This document shows, one piece after another, positions 26,706-34,330 of a DNA stretch of 64,000 nucleotides. Position 1 is the stretch's first letter; each line of letters opens with the position of its first letter. Below the pieces are notes generated by a model, which searched no databases, was not told the DNA's origin, and worked only from the letters and a program-made list of their open reading frames with translations. Both the position numbers and the translations under genes were made by a program. This DNA comes from Streptomyces venezuelae (GTDB lineage: Bacteria > Actinomycetota > Actinomycetes > Streptomycetales > Streptomycetaceae), in contig NZ_CP029190.1 of assembly GCF_008642295.1 (NCBI RefSeq), positions 5,687,501 through 5,751,500 of the forward strand. Reading direction: 5' to 3'.

Positions 26706-26960
26706 TCAACGCTGCGGGAAGGCGCGGATCAGGCCCGCGAAGGCCTCCTTCTCGGCTTCGGTGAGTTCCACCGACTCCATCGGGTGGGCGGAGGAGGTCC
26801 GCTGGGCCGGGATCACCGAGGGGCCCTCGAAGGCGGCCGGCTCGGCGGGGTGGGAGCGTCGGTTCCGCCGCAGGTGGCCGAGGCCCACGATCCCGACGAG
26901 GACGGCCCCGACCAGGATGGCCAGGCCGATGTCCTGAGCGAGGGAGAGGGAGGGGAACAC
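26706..26960 (-). CDS. Small single-pass membrane protein
   Basis: Function not recognised. The 84-residue product has one N-terminal transmembrane helix (LAQDIGLAILVGAVLVGIVG, about residues 7-28), then a basic HLRRNRRSH stop-transfer stretch and a soluble tail ending ELTEAEKEAFAGLIRAFPQR. The orientation is probably N-out/C-in. GTG at 26960 is chosen because GGAGG lies five bases upstream. The gene stands alone between dapD (convergent) and the secreted nuclease. Confidence 0.75.
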   Translation of the reverse strand: MFPSLSLAQDIGLAILVGAVLVGIVGLGHLRRNRRSHPAEPAAFEGPSVIPAQRTSSAHPMESVELTEAEKEAFAGLIRAFPQR

Positions 26961-27121
26961 GCGGTCCTCCGAACAGGAGTGTGGGCGGTGCAAGATCGTG
27001 CGTGGGGACACTCAACACCACAAATCGCCCGCTGAGTAGGGCTGTGTCCAGGATCACGCTCCGGACCCGGACCCGGCCCGGGCCGGCCCGGACCCCGCCC
27101 GGCCCGGAGCCCGGACAGGCC

Positions 27122-27155
27122 GAGGGCCCCGGCCGGGACGGCGGCCGGGGCCCTC
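27122..27155 (-). terminator. Hairpin downstream of the secreted nuclease gene
   Basis: GAGGGCCCCGGCCG (27122-27135) pairs perfectly with 27142-27155 around a 6-base loop, 17 bp beyond the nuclease stop codon. The adjacent 27060-27120 also consists of CCGGACCCGG/CCGGGCC palindromes. Confidence 0.75.
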
Positions 27156-27171
27156 TCTCCGCCCGTCGTGA

Positions 27172-29013
27172 CTACGGGCGGAAGCGCAGCACCTGCGGGT
27201 CGTGGTCGCTGTTCTGGTCCGCGAACTCCGCGTTGATGTGGACGCTGTCGTAGCTGAAGCCCTTGATCGCCGGGCTGGTCAGGATCTGGTCCAGCACCTG
27301 CGAGTTGCCCTGGAAGACGTACGAGTAGCGCTCCGACTTCGGCAGCGAGTTGACCGCCGCGTACAGCGCCCCGCCGTCCGTCAGCGCCTTTGTCGTGTCC
27401 GAGAACTCGAAGTCGTTGATGTCGCCGAGGACGACCACGTTCGCGTTCTTCTGCGCCGCCAGGATCTGCTTGACGAAGCCGTTCACCGACTGCGCCTGCT
27501 GCAGCCGCTTGGCCTCGGAGGACCGTACCGGCGGCTGGTGGTGCGAGGTCAGGCTCTCGTCCCCGCCCTTGGAGCCGAAGTGGTTGGCGATCACGAAGAC
27601 CGTCTTGCCGCGGAACACGAACTCGCCGGCCAGCGGCTTGCGGCTGTTCTCCCAGGCGGCGTTCGCCGGGTCGATACGACCGGGGGAGTGGGTGAGGGCG
27701 GCCTTGCCCTGCTCCTGCACCACGCCGGTCGCGGTCACCGCGTCACCCGGGGCGCGCTCGGTGAAGGAGACCCGCTCGGGGTTGTAGAGGAACACCTGGC
27801 GGATGTTGCCGCCGGGCTCGCCGCCGTCCTTGTTGTTCTCCGGGTCGACGGTGGTCCACCGGTAGGCGGGGCCGCCCGCGGCCTTGACGGCCTCGGTGAA
27901 CTTGGTCAGGGTCTGGTTTGCCGAAACGATTCCGTCGTTCTTGGCGCCGGTGTCGTCCTGGATCTCCTCCAGGGCCAGCACGTCGGGCGAGGCCAGGTTC
28001 TCGACCACGGCCTTCGCCAGCGCGTCGAACTTCTCCTGGGGGTCGCTCGGGTCCAGGTTCTCGACGTTGTACGTCGCCACCGCGAGCTCGTTCGCGCTCT
28101 GCGCCTTGGTCTTCTCGCGCTGCAGGCCCTTGGACTGCACGGTGCCCATGGTGCGGGCGGCCAGCGTGTAGCCACCGAACTGGTTGAAGTCCAGGGGGCC
28201 CTCGGTGGTGCCGGTCAGCCGGTCGCCGACGTTCGCCACCGGGAAGGGCTGCTGGGCCAGCGGGGTGAGCTGCTGGATCATCAGCCGGCCGGTGTTCTGG
28301 GACTCGTACGAGCCGTAGAGGGTGCCGCCGCGGCGCGTGTTGTTCTCCCAGCCCTTCACGGTGACCCACAGGTCCGCGTACGGGGAGGTGGCGCCGACCA
28401 CCCGGGAGGTGCCGATGCGGACGCTGGTGCCCTCGAGGGACTCGTAGTAGTCCAGCGCGTAGCGGGAGGGCTCCAGGGCGAGGCCGTTGATGCTGCCCGC
28501 GGCGGCCGGGTCGCCGGCCGGGGCGTACTCGGCGGGCACCGAGTACTCGTTGATGTGCACGGCCTCCGGCAGCGGGTTGCCCGAGGAGACCACGGTCACC
28601 GTGGGCTTGGAGATCTGGGTCACCGACTGGTTGCCGGAGTTCAGCCCGCCGGGGACGTACTCGCCCACCAGGCCGGAGACCTTGACGGCGTCGCCGACGG
28701 CGACGGTGGGGACCGAGCTGGTGAAGACGAAGACGCCTTCGCTGGTTGCGTCGTTGTCGTCGGCCTGCGGGTCCTGGATCCAGAAGCCGCGCGAACCGTA
28801 GGTCCGGACGCCGGTCACGATGCCTTCGACATCGGCGACCTGCTTGCCGACCAGGGGCGATATACGGGTGGTGCCCTGGATGTCGTGGATGCGTACCGGG
28901 TCGGCGGACGCGGCGCCTTCGGCCGCGTCGGCGGAACCCGCGAGCAGGCCGGTGGCGAGTGCGGACGCCACGACGGCCGCGACGGCGGCGGAACGGGTAT
29001 GCGAGGAACGCAT
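27172..29013 (-). CDS. Secreted endonuclease/exonuclease/phosphatase-family nuclease (ExeM/NucH-like)
   Basis: A 613-residue exported protein. A Sec signal peptide spans residues 1-31 (MRSSHTRSAAVAAVVASALA then SADAA). An OB-like region follows around 40-130 (VADVEGIVTGVRTYGSRGFW). The catalytic EEP domain lies from about 300: ATYNVENLDPSDP, LALEEIQDDTG, VIANHFGSKGGD, VVLGDINDFEFSD and the final NSDHDPQVLRF, which carry the Asn/Glu/Asp/His metal-dependent phosphodiesterase signature. It probably degrades extracellular DNA for phosphate or nucleotides. ATG at 29013 has GGAG eight bases upstream. TTGACA at 29110-29115 on the minus strand is a possible -35 element. Confidence 0.88.
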   Translation of the reverse strand: MRSSHTRSAAVAAVVASALATGLLAGSADAAEGAASADPVRIHDIQGTTRISPLVGKQVADVEGIVTGVRTYGSRGFWIQDPQADDNDATSEGVFVFTSSVPTVAVGDAVKVSGLVGEYVPGGLNSGNQSVTQISKPTVTVVSSGNPLPEAVHINEYSVPAEYAPAGDPAAAGSINGLALEPSRYALDYYESLEGTSVRIGTSRVVGATSPYADLWVTVKGWENNTRRGGTLYGSYESQNTGRLMIQQLTPLAQQPFPVANVGDRLTGTTEGPLDFNQFGGYTLAARTMGTVQSKGLQREKTKAQSANELAVATYNVENLDPSDPQEKFDALAKAVVENLASPDVLALEEIQDDTGAKNDGIVSANQTLTKFTEAVKAAGGPAYRWTTVDPENNKDGGEPGGNIRQVFLYNPERVSFTERAPGDAVTATGVVQEQGKAALTHSPGRIDPANAAWENSRKPLAGEFVFRGKTVFVIANHFGSKGGDESLTSHHQPPVRSSEAKRLQQAQSVNGFVKQILAAQKNANVVVLGDINDFEFSDTTKALTDGGALYAAVNSLPKSERYSYVFQGNSQVLDQILTSPAIKGFSYDSVHINAEFADQNSDHDPQVLRFRP

Positions 29014-29246
29014 GGGCAGGACTCCGGAGGTGTGGATGAGGGAATGCGGAGTGGCGGTGCGATCTGTGAGAGATCTACGCGCGTCAATTTCCTGTCTGAG
29101 CAGCCCACTTGTCAAGGTCTCCAGGGAAGACGGCAGACGACTGTCGGATGAACCGACGTCATCGGCTCGTCAGGGGGGTCCGGAATGCGTCTACCCTGGA
29201 CCGCTGTCGCGCCCACCTGCCGTTTGTTTTGCGAGGAGTGCCCCCC

Positions 29247-30797
29247 ATGTCCGCAGAGTCGCATCCCCTGCTGCCGCCGGTACGGCTGCACTCCGAGGCG
29301 GAACTGGCCCGTGACGCCCTCGCGACCCCCCTGCTCTCCGCCGCCGTACGGCTGGCCCGCTGGGCCGGCCCCGGTACCCGGGTCGGCGCCGGCGGTGAAC
29401 TCCTCGACGAGCAGCTGCCCGAGGCGGCCGGGCTGCTGGGGCTCGGTACGGACCCGGACGGCCCGGCGTACGCGAGCCAGGCCTGGCGGGTCGCCGTCGA
29501 CGCCGGCCTGGTGGAGGTGACCGAGCCGGAGGACGTCGAACGGGACACCGACGAGGGCGGGTTCGCGAGCGCCGAGCCCGGCGAGGACCTGGCTCTGGTG
29601 ACCGGCGGCACCCCCGGGGACGTACTGGACCTGTGGCTCGCGGCCCTCGATTCGGTCCTCGCGGACGCCGCGGTACCGGACCTGGAGGACCTGGTCGACG
29701 CCCTCGACGCGGGCGGCGAGATCGACTTCGAGCAGCTCGACTGGGACCCGCAGCGCGAGTCGGACTTCCTCGACGGGGTACTCGCCAACCTCTACCTGCT
29801 CACGGTCGCCGAGGGCGGGGCGGGCGAGGGGCCCGTGCCGCTGCCCGTGCTTGCGGCCTCCATGGTGGTGCCCGAGGACATGGGAGACCCCACCGAGGAG
29901 GTCCTGGAGCAGGTGTCCGACGCGATGATGCGGCTGGACGACCAGTTCCGGCAGCTGGAGCCGATCGGGCTGGTCGAGTTCCAGCCGGTGGACGAGGCGC
30001 TGATGGCGGAGGCCGACGACGAGGAGTTCGCCGAGCTCGGCGTTCCGGGCATCGCGGACGACGAGGACGTCTCCCGGTACGGGCTGGTCCGGCTCACTCC
30101 GCTCGGGCTGTACGGGATCCGGGCGCGGATGCAGGAGGCCGGGATCGAGGTCCCCGCCGTCGGTGATCTGGCGGACAAGGGTGCCGACGTGCTGCTCGAT
30201 GCGGTGTCCGGGTTCTCCGAGGACACCGCGCAGGCGGAGATCGAGCTGTGGCTGGCGGCCGGGCGGGACCGGTCGGCCGCCGCCGCCGAGCTGCTGGCCG
30301 CGGCCCGGGGCGGGGACGCGGGCGGGCCGCTGCGCCGGCTGCGCTGCCAGCAGGCGCTGTCGCTGGCGGGCGGTCATGTGGGGGGCCATTCCGGTGCCGG
30401 TGCCGGTGCCGGTGCCGGTGCCGAGGTCGATGCCGGGGCCGAGGTCGAGCCGGTGGTGCGGGCCGTGCTCGACGATCCGGAGCTGGGCGGTCTGGCCCGG
30501 GTCTGGCTCGCCGAGCACGGCGCGGCCGGCATTCCCGCCCCGACCGAGACGATGGTCTTCTGGCTGACCCTGGACACCCTGGCCGCCCAGCTGGCGGCCG
30601 GCGGGGAGACGGACGAGCTGTCCGGACTGATGGCCAGCCTGACCGAGCGGCACAGCGGCTTCTTCGACACCGTGTGGCGGGTGGAACACCCGGCCACGGC
30701 CGAGGTGCTGGAGGCGATGGGCCGGCTGCACCCGGACCGGAAGGCCGCCAAGGAGGCCCGTAAGTCCGCGTTCAAGGCCCGGTCCAGGCACGCTTAA
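29247..30797 (+). CDS. Hypothetical acidic protein, Streptomyces-type
   Basis: Function not recognised. The 516-residue soluble product is strongly acidic (VEVTEPEDVERDTDEGGFAS, ALMAEADDEEFAELGVPGIA). It begins with a winged-helix-like region (residues 15-80, LLSAAVRLARWAGPGTRVGA ... AYASQAWRVAVDAGLVEV) and contains further YGLVRLTPLGLYGIRARM (near 290). The C-terminal third is helical and ends in the basic KAAKEARKSAFKARSRHA. A Gly-Ala run at about residue 383 is encoded by five tandem GGTGCC hexamers. ATG at 29247 has GAGGAG nine bases upstream. No operon partner. Confidence 0.72.
   Translation: MSAESHPLLPPVRLHSEAELARDALATPLLSAAVRLARWAGPGTRVGAGGELLDEQLPEAAGLLGLGTDPDGPAYASQAWRVAVDAGLVEVTEPEDVERDTDEGGFASAEPGEDLALVTGGTPGDVLDLWLAALDSVLADAAVPDLEDLVDALDAGGEIDFEQLDWDPQRESDFLDGVLANLYLLTVAEGGAGEGPVPLPVLAASMVVPEDMGDPTEEVLEQVSDAMMRLDDQFRQLEPIGLVEFQPVDEALMAEADDEEFAELGVPGIADDEDVSRYGLVRLTPLGLYGIRARMQEAGIEVPAVGDLADKGADVLLDAVSGFSEDTAQAEIELWLAAGRDRSAAAAELLAAARGGDAGGPLRRLRCQQALSLAGGHVGGHSGAGAGAGAGAEVDAGAEVEPVVRAVLDDPELGGLARVWLAEHGAAGIPAPTETMVFWLTLDTLAAQLAAGGETDELSGLMASLTERHSGFFDTVWRVEHPATAEVLEAMGRLHPDRKAAKEARKSAFKARSRHA
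30394..30423 (+). repeat. GGTGCC hexanucleotide repeat within a coding region
   Basis: Five exact tandem copies of GGTGCC encode a Gly-Ala run. Slippage would add or remove two residues without changing frame, so this may be a length-variable linker. Confidence 0.9.
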
Positions 30798-30865
30798 CGC
30801 GCCGTTTATCAGCCGGAGTTGGCCATTCCGGCCACCTGCAAGGGGACGCCCGGCGGTCGTGGGGA

Positions 30866-30887
30866 ATTCAGCGGCCGTTCACGTACG
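30866..30887 (+). promoter_or_regulatory. Candidate PHO box upstream of phoX
   Basis: Two adjacent 11-base units, ATTCAGCGGCC and GTTCACGTACG, resemble the Streptomyces PhoP direct-repeat unit GKTCAYYYRSG. The second matches 10 of 11 positions and the first 7 of 11. The box lies about 62 bp before the phoX start. PhoX-type phosphatases are classic Pho regulon members. Confidence 0.5.
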
Positions 30888-30948
30888 GGCGGGAAGGTGT
30901 GCGCCGACCGTACGACAGGCGCACCAACTCCCCACCTCTGGAGACCCG

Positions 30949-32388
30949 ATGCCGCTTACCCGCAGAGACTTCGCCGCCCGTTCCGTCCTCGCCGGCGCGG
31001 GAGTCGCCCTCACCGGTACGGTCGGTGCCCTCGCCACCGCGCCGGGTGCCCTGGCGGCCGACGAGAGCAGTCTGCGCGACGAGCACGGCCGGCCCTGCGC
31101 ACCGGGGTACGGCCCGCTGCTCCCCGATCCGGCGGGCCTGCTGGCCCTGCCGGCCGGCTTCTCGTACCGGGTGCTCACGCACAGCGGCGTCACCCGGCTG
31201 GAATCCGGCGAGTACACCCCCTCCAACCACGACGGCACCGCCGCCTTCGCCGGCCACCGCGGGGTGACGCTGCTGGTCAACAACCACGAGCTGAAGGGGG
31301 CGCGGTCCAACTGGGAGCACCCGGTACCGCTCGCCGAGGGCCTGGTCTACGATCCGGCCGCGGCCGGCGGCTGCACCGTGGTCGAGGTCCGGCGCGGCGG
31401 CGAAGTGGCCGAATGGGTGGGCATCGCCGGTACGTCGACCAACTGCGCCGGCGGCGCCACCGCCTGGGGCACCTGGCTGACCTGCGAGGAGAACTCCGAC
31501 CCGGCGGGCAAGAACGGCATGACCAAGGACCACGGCTACTGCTTCGAGGTCGACCCGCACGACCGCCGCGCCAACCGGGACCCCAAGCCGATCAAGGCCT
31601 TCGGGCGGTACGACCACGAGGCCGTGGTGATCGACCCGAAGCGGGGCGACGCCTACCTGACCGAGGACGCCTCCGGCCCCAACGGGCTGCTCTACCGCTG
31701 GACTCCGCCGCAGGGCTTCCGGCACGGGCGCGGCCGGCTGCGCACCCTCGCGGACGACGCGGGGGTGCTGTCCGCGGCCAAGTGCTTCGACAGCTCCGGC
31801 CGGCTGGTGGACGACCTCTCGCGGGCCACCCGGATCGGTACCGTCTACGGGGTCGACTGGGTCCCGGTGCCGGACCGGGACGCGCGGACCGTGCCGGTGC
31901 GCAAGCAGTTCGCGGACGGCGCCGTCACCCGGGCCCGCAAGCTGGAGGGCATGTGGTGGGCCGACGGGGGCGCGTACTTCGTCTCCTCGTACGCCCGGGA
32001 GGAGAGCCCGGGCGCCGCGCACGACGGGCAGGTGTGGTTCTACGACCCGAAGCGGCGCACCGTCCGGCTGACCGTGCTCCTCGGGGTGAATGCCGACCCG
32101 TCCGTTGACGGCGGTTACGACGGGCCCGACAACATCACCGTCTCCCCGTACGGCGGGCTGATCATCGCCGAGGACGGGGAGGGTCTGCAGCACCTCTTCG
32201 GCGCCACGGAGTCGGGGCGGACCTATCCGCTGGCGCGCAACGACCTGAACATCGGGACCGCCGAGGAGCCGGAGTTCTCCGAGTTCACCGGGGTCTGCTT
32301 CTCGCCGGACGGGCGGACCCTGTTCGCCAACATCCAGGACCCGGGGATCATGCTGGCGATCACCGGGCCCTGGCGTCGCAAGCACTGA
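30949..32388 (+). CDS. phoX: PhoX-family alkaline phosphatase (Tat-exported)
   Basis: A 479-residue secreted phosphomonoesterase-type protein of the PhoX (DUF839) family, whose characterised members use calcium and iron. The N-terminus has a twin-arginine signal, PLTRRDFAARSVLAGAGVAL, ending near GALAADE. Family segments include LLVNNHELKGARSNWEHPVP (near 105), GTWLTCEENSDPAGK (near 175), KAFGRYDHEAVVIDPKRGDA (near 215), YLTEDASGPNGLLYRWTPP and PDNITVSPYGGLIIAEDGEG (near 395). ATG at 30949 is preceded by CTGGAG. It is probably induced at low phosphate through the upstream PHO-like box. Confidence 0.88.
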   Translation: MPLTRRDFAARSVLAGAGVALTGTVGALATAPGALAADESSLRDEHGRPCAPGYGPLLPDPAGLLALPAGFSYRVLTHSGVTRLESGEYTPSNHDGTAAFAGHRGVTLLVNNHELKGARSNWEHPVPLAEGLVYDPAAAGGCTVVEVRRGGEVAEWVGIAGTSTNCAGGATAWGTWLTCEENSDPAGKNGMTKDHGYCFEVDPHDRRANRDPKPIKAFGRYDHEAVVIDPKRGDAYLTEDASGPNGLLYRWTPPQGFRHGRGRLRTLADDAGVLSAAKCFDSSGRLVDDLSRATRIGTVYGVDWVPVPDRDARTVPVRKQFADGAVTRARKLEGMWWADGGAYFVSSYAREESPGAAHDGQVWFYDPKRRTVRLTVLLGVNADPSVDGGYDGPDNITVSPYGGLIIAEDGEGLQHLFGATESGRTYPLARNDLNIGTAEEPEFSEFTGVCFSPDGRTLFANIQDPGIMLAITGPWRRKH

Positions 32389-32416
32389 GGCAGCGCCCGT
32401 CGTCGCAGGTCAGCGG

Positions 32417-32444
32417 CCGTCGCCGGCCTGCGGGCCGGCGACGG
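32417..32444. terminator. Bidirectional hairpin between phoX and a convergent small gene
   Basis: CCGTCGCCGGCC (32417-32428) pairs perfectly with 32433-32444 around TGCG. It sits between the stop codons of phoX and the leftward small gene. Confidence 0.8.
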
Positions 32445-32450
32445 CGCGGG

Positions 32451-32660
32451 TCAGCGGGCCTGGCTGCCGGCCACCTCTGCGTGGTCGGCGGCGGCCCATT
32501 CGGCGAGCAGGAACTCGTACGCCTCGGAGGGCCACTCCTCGCCCTCCGACCGGGTCTCGACCAGGTGCCGTATCGCCGCGTTCGCCTCGGCGGCGGACGG
32601 GCGGGCGGGACCCGGGGGCGCGGACGTCTCGTACATGTCTCCAAGGCTACGGGCGGGCAC
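32451..32660 (-). CDS. Small hypothetical protein (69 aa)
   Basis: Function not recognised. The product is acidic and mostly helical after residue 20 (AAEANAAIRHLVETRSEGEE, WPSEAYEFLLAEWAAADHAE), with no membrane segment or Cys. GTG at 32660 is chosen because GGAGGT lies eight bases upstream; an internal ATG at 32636 has no usable ribosome binding site. It stands alone between phoX and the TerD gene. Confidence 0.7.
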   Translation of the reverse strand: MPARSLGDMYETSAPPGPARPSAAEANAAIRHLVETRSEGEEWPSEAYEFLLAEWAAADHAEVAGSQAR

Positions 32661-32750
32661 TGACAGCTACCTCCGGATTAAGGGTGGGGTGGGTCACCCT
32701 GGGTGACCCACCCGGGCGCCCCGGGGGTGCCGCCGGGCCCGCCCACCTGC

Positions 32751-33971
32751 TCAGAGAGCCTGGGCCGCGGGCTTCACCATGCCCCGCACTGTGCGGGACT
32801 TCACAAACTCGCCCATGGCCGTCATCTCCCATTCGCCGGAAAACTGCTTGATCAACTTGGCCATCATCACGCCGGTCTGAGGCTCGGCGGTGGTGAGGTC
32901 GAAGCGGACCAGCTCCTCGCCGGTGGCCGCATCCATCAGGCGGCAATAGGCCTTGGCCACCTCCGTGAACTTCTGGCCGGAGAAGGAGTTCACCGTGAAC
33001 ACCAGGCCGGTGGCCTCGGCGGGCAGCCGGCCCAGGTCCACCACGATGACCTCGTCGTCCCCGGCGCCCTCGCCGGTCAGGTTGTCACCCGAATGCTTGA
33101 TCGCGCCGCCCAGGATGGACAGCCGGCCGAAGTAGCAGCTGTCCAGGTGATTGCGCTGCGGGCCGTACGCGATGACCGAGGCGTCGAGGTCGATGTCCCG
33201 GCCGCGGTACGCGGGCTCCCAGCCGAGACCCATCTTGACCTGGGAGAGCAGCGGCTTGCCGCCCTTGACCAGGGACACCGTCTGGTTCTTCTGGAGGTTG
33301 ACCCGGCCCTTGTCCAGGTTGATCTTCCCGGCGCCCAGGGTGGGGGCCGCCGGGGCGGCAGCGGGGGCCGGCGGGGCGACGGGGGGCGCAGGGGCGGTGA
33401 CCGGGGCCGGGGTGACCGGGGGTGCGGGCGCGGCCACCGGCGCCGCGGGGGCCGCCGGGGCGGCGGGCTCCTCGTCCACCGAGACGCCGAAGTCGGTGGC
33501 GATGCCGGCCAGGCCGTTCGCATACCCCTGGCCTACTGCGCGGACCTTCCAGACCCCGCCCCGCTGGTAGACCTCGACCACCACGAGCGCGGTCTCGGTG
33601 CCCAGCTGCGGCGGGGTGAAGGTGGAGATCACCGCTCCGCCGTCCGCGTTGCGCACCGTCGCCGTCGGCTCGATGCCCTGGAAGGTCTGTCCGGCGGCAT
33701 CGGGGCTGGCGGTCACCACGATCCGCTCGATGCCCGGCGGCACGGCGCTTGTGTCCACGGTGATCGAGTCCGGTGCCGCCCCGCCGCCGGACCGGTAGGT
33801 GACACCGGGGCCGGACGGCTGGTTGTAGAAGATGAAGTCGGCGTCGGAACGCACTTTGCCGTCCGCGGCGAGCAGCAGCCCCGATACATCGAGCCGTACC
33901 GGAGCGGCCACGTCCACCGTCACGCGGACGGCATTGAGCGGCAGGTTCGAACCAGGGGTCATTGCGGTCAT
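32751..33971 (-). CDS. Tandem TerD-domain protein
   Basis: A 406-residue cytosolic protein with two TerD (tellurium-resistance/stress, vWA-like calcium-binding) domains joined by a Pro/Ala-rich linker (about residues 170-215). The C-terminal domain (220-406) has GLGWEPAYRGRDIDLDASVI and the calcium motif HSGDNLTGEGAGDDEVIV. The N-terminal domain (1-165) keeps SDADFIFYNQPSGPGVTY but lacks the GDNxTGEGxGDDE loop. Ter proteins are linked to stress response and membrane-associated complexes. ATG at 33971 or 33962 could be the start. No other ter gene is nearby. Confidence 0.88.
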   Translation of the reverse strand: MTAMTPGSNLPLNAVRVTVDVAAPVRLDVSGLLLAADGKVRSDADFIFYNQPSGPGVTYRSGGGAAPDSITVDTSAVPPGIERIVVTASPDAAGQTFQGIEPTATVRNADGGAVISTFTPPQLGTETALVVVEVYQRGGVWKVRAVGQGYANGLAGIATDFGVSVDEEPAAPAAPAAPVAAPAPPVTPAPVTAPAPPVAPPAPAAAPAAPTLGAGKINLDKGRVNLQKNQTVSLVKGGKPLLSQVKMGLGWEPAYRGRDIDLDASVIAYGPQRNHLDSCYFGRLSILGGAIKHSGDNLTGEGAGDDEVIVVDLGRLPAEATGLVFTVNSFSGQKFTEVAKAYCRLMDAATGEELVRFDLTTAEPQTGVMMAKLIKQFSGEWEMTAMGEFVKSRTVRGMVKPAAQAL

Positions 33972-34022
33972 GACCGCTCAACGACCGAGGTACCTTTGCC
34001 GTTCCCTTACCTTTGGAGCAAT

Positions 34023-34250
34023 TCAGCGGCGGCCGGCATTGCGCGGATGGTTCTTCGCGGTGCGCTCGTTGCCGAACTTGTACGCGCCGGTCCAGCGGGC
34101 CATCACCAGCTGTGCGTTCCCGGATTCGACCTCGGCCAGGAACTTCTCGGCCCGGCCGCCGCGCAGCGTCCCGGCGGCCCGGCCCTGATGGGTGATGAGC
34201 ACGGTTCCGTCGGTGCGCTGTTCGTAGGTGAATCCATGAGGTCTCGGCAT
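34023..34250 (-). CDS. Small conserved basic protein (75 aa)
   Basis: Function not recognised, but the sequence has the look of a conserved Streptomyces protein. It begins MPRPHGFTYEQRTDGTVLIT, continues HQGRAAGTLRGGRAEKFLAE, and ends in the basic MARWTGAYKFGNERTAKNHP. It is rich in Arg/Lys/Gly with no Cys or membrane helix, so nucleic-acid binding is possible but unproven. ATG at 34250 is the only start that gives this product. It lies between the TerD gene and the aldehyde dehydrogenase, all leftward, with 50-80 bp gaps. Confidence 0.72.
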   Translation of the reverse strand: MPRPHGFTYEQRTDGTVLITHQGRAAGTLRGGRAEKFLAEVESGNAQLVMARWTGAYKFGNERTAKNHPRNAGRR

Positions 34251-34330
34251 GGGCCGAAAGCCTGCCGCGCGCCGGGCGCGGCAGGCAACGGAATTTACCG
34301 GCGGGGTCCGGGGCCTGGGGTCCGGGGTCC

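Noticed and set aside
29014..29246. PHO box upstream of the secreted nuclease gene
   Set aside because: No GTTCAC-type 11-bp direct repeat is present there. Only a possible TTGACA -35 element was seen.
29112..30791. Long minus-strand open frame opposite the acidic hypothetical protein gene
   Set aside because: The plus-strand frame has a good ribosome binding site, G/C third positions and a protein-like composition. The minus frame is compositional noise.
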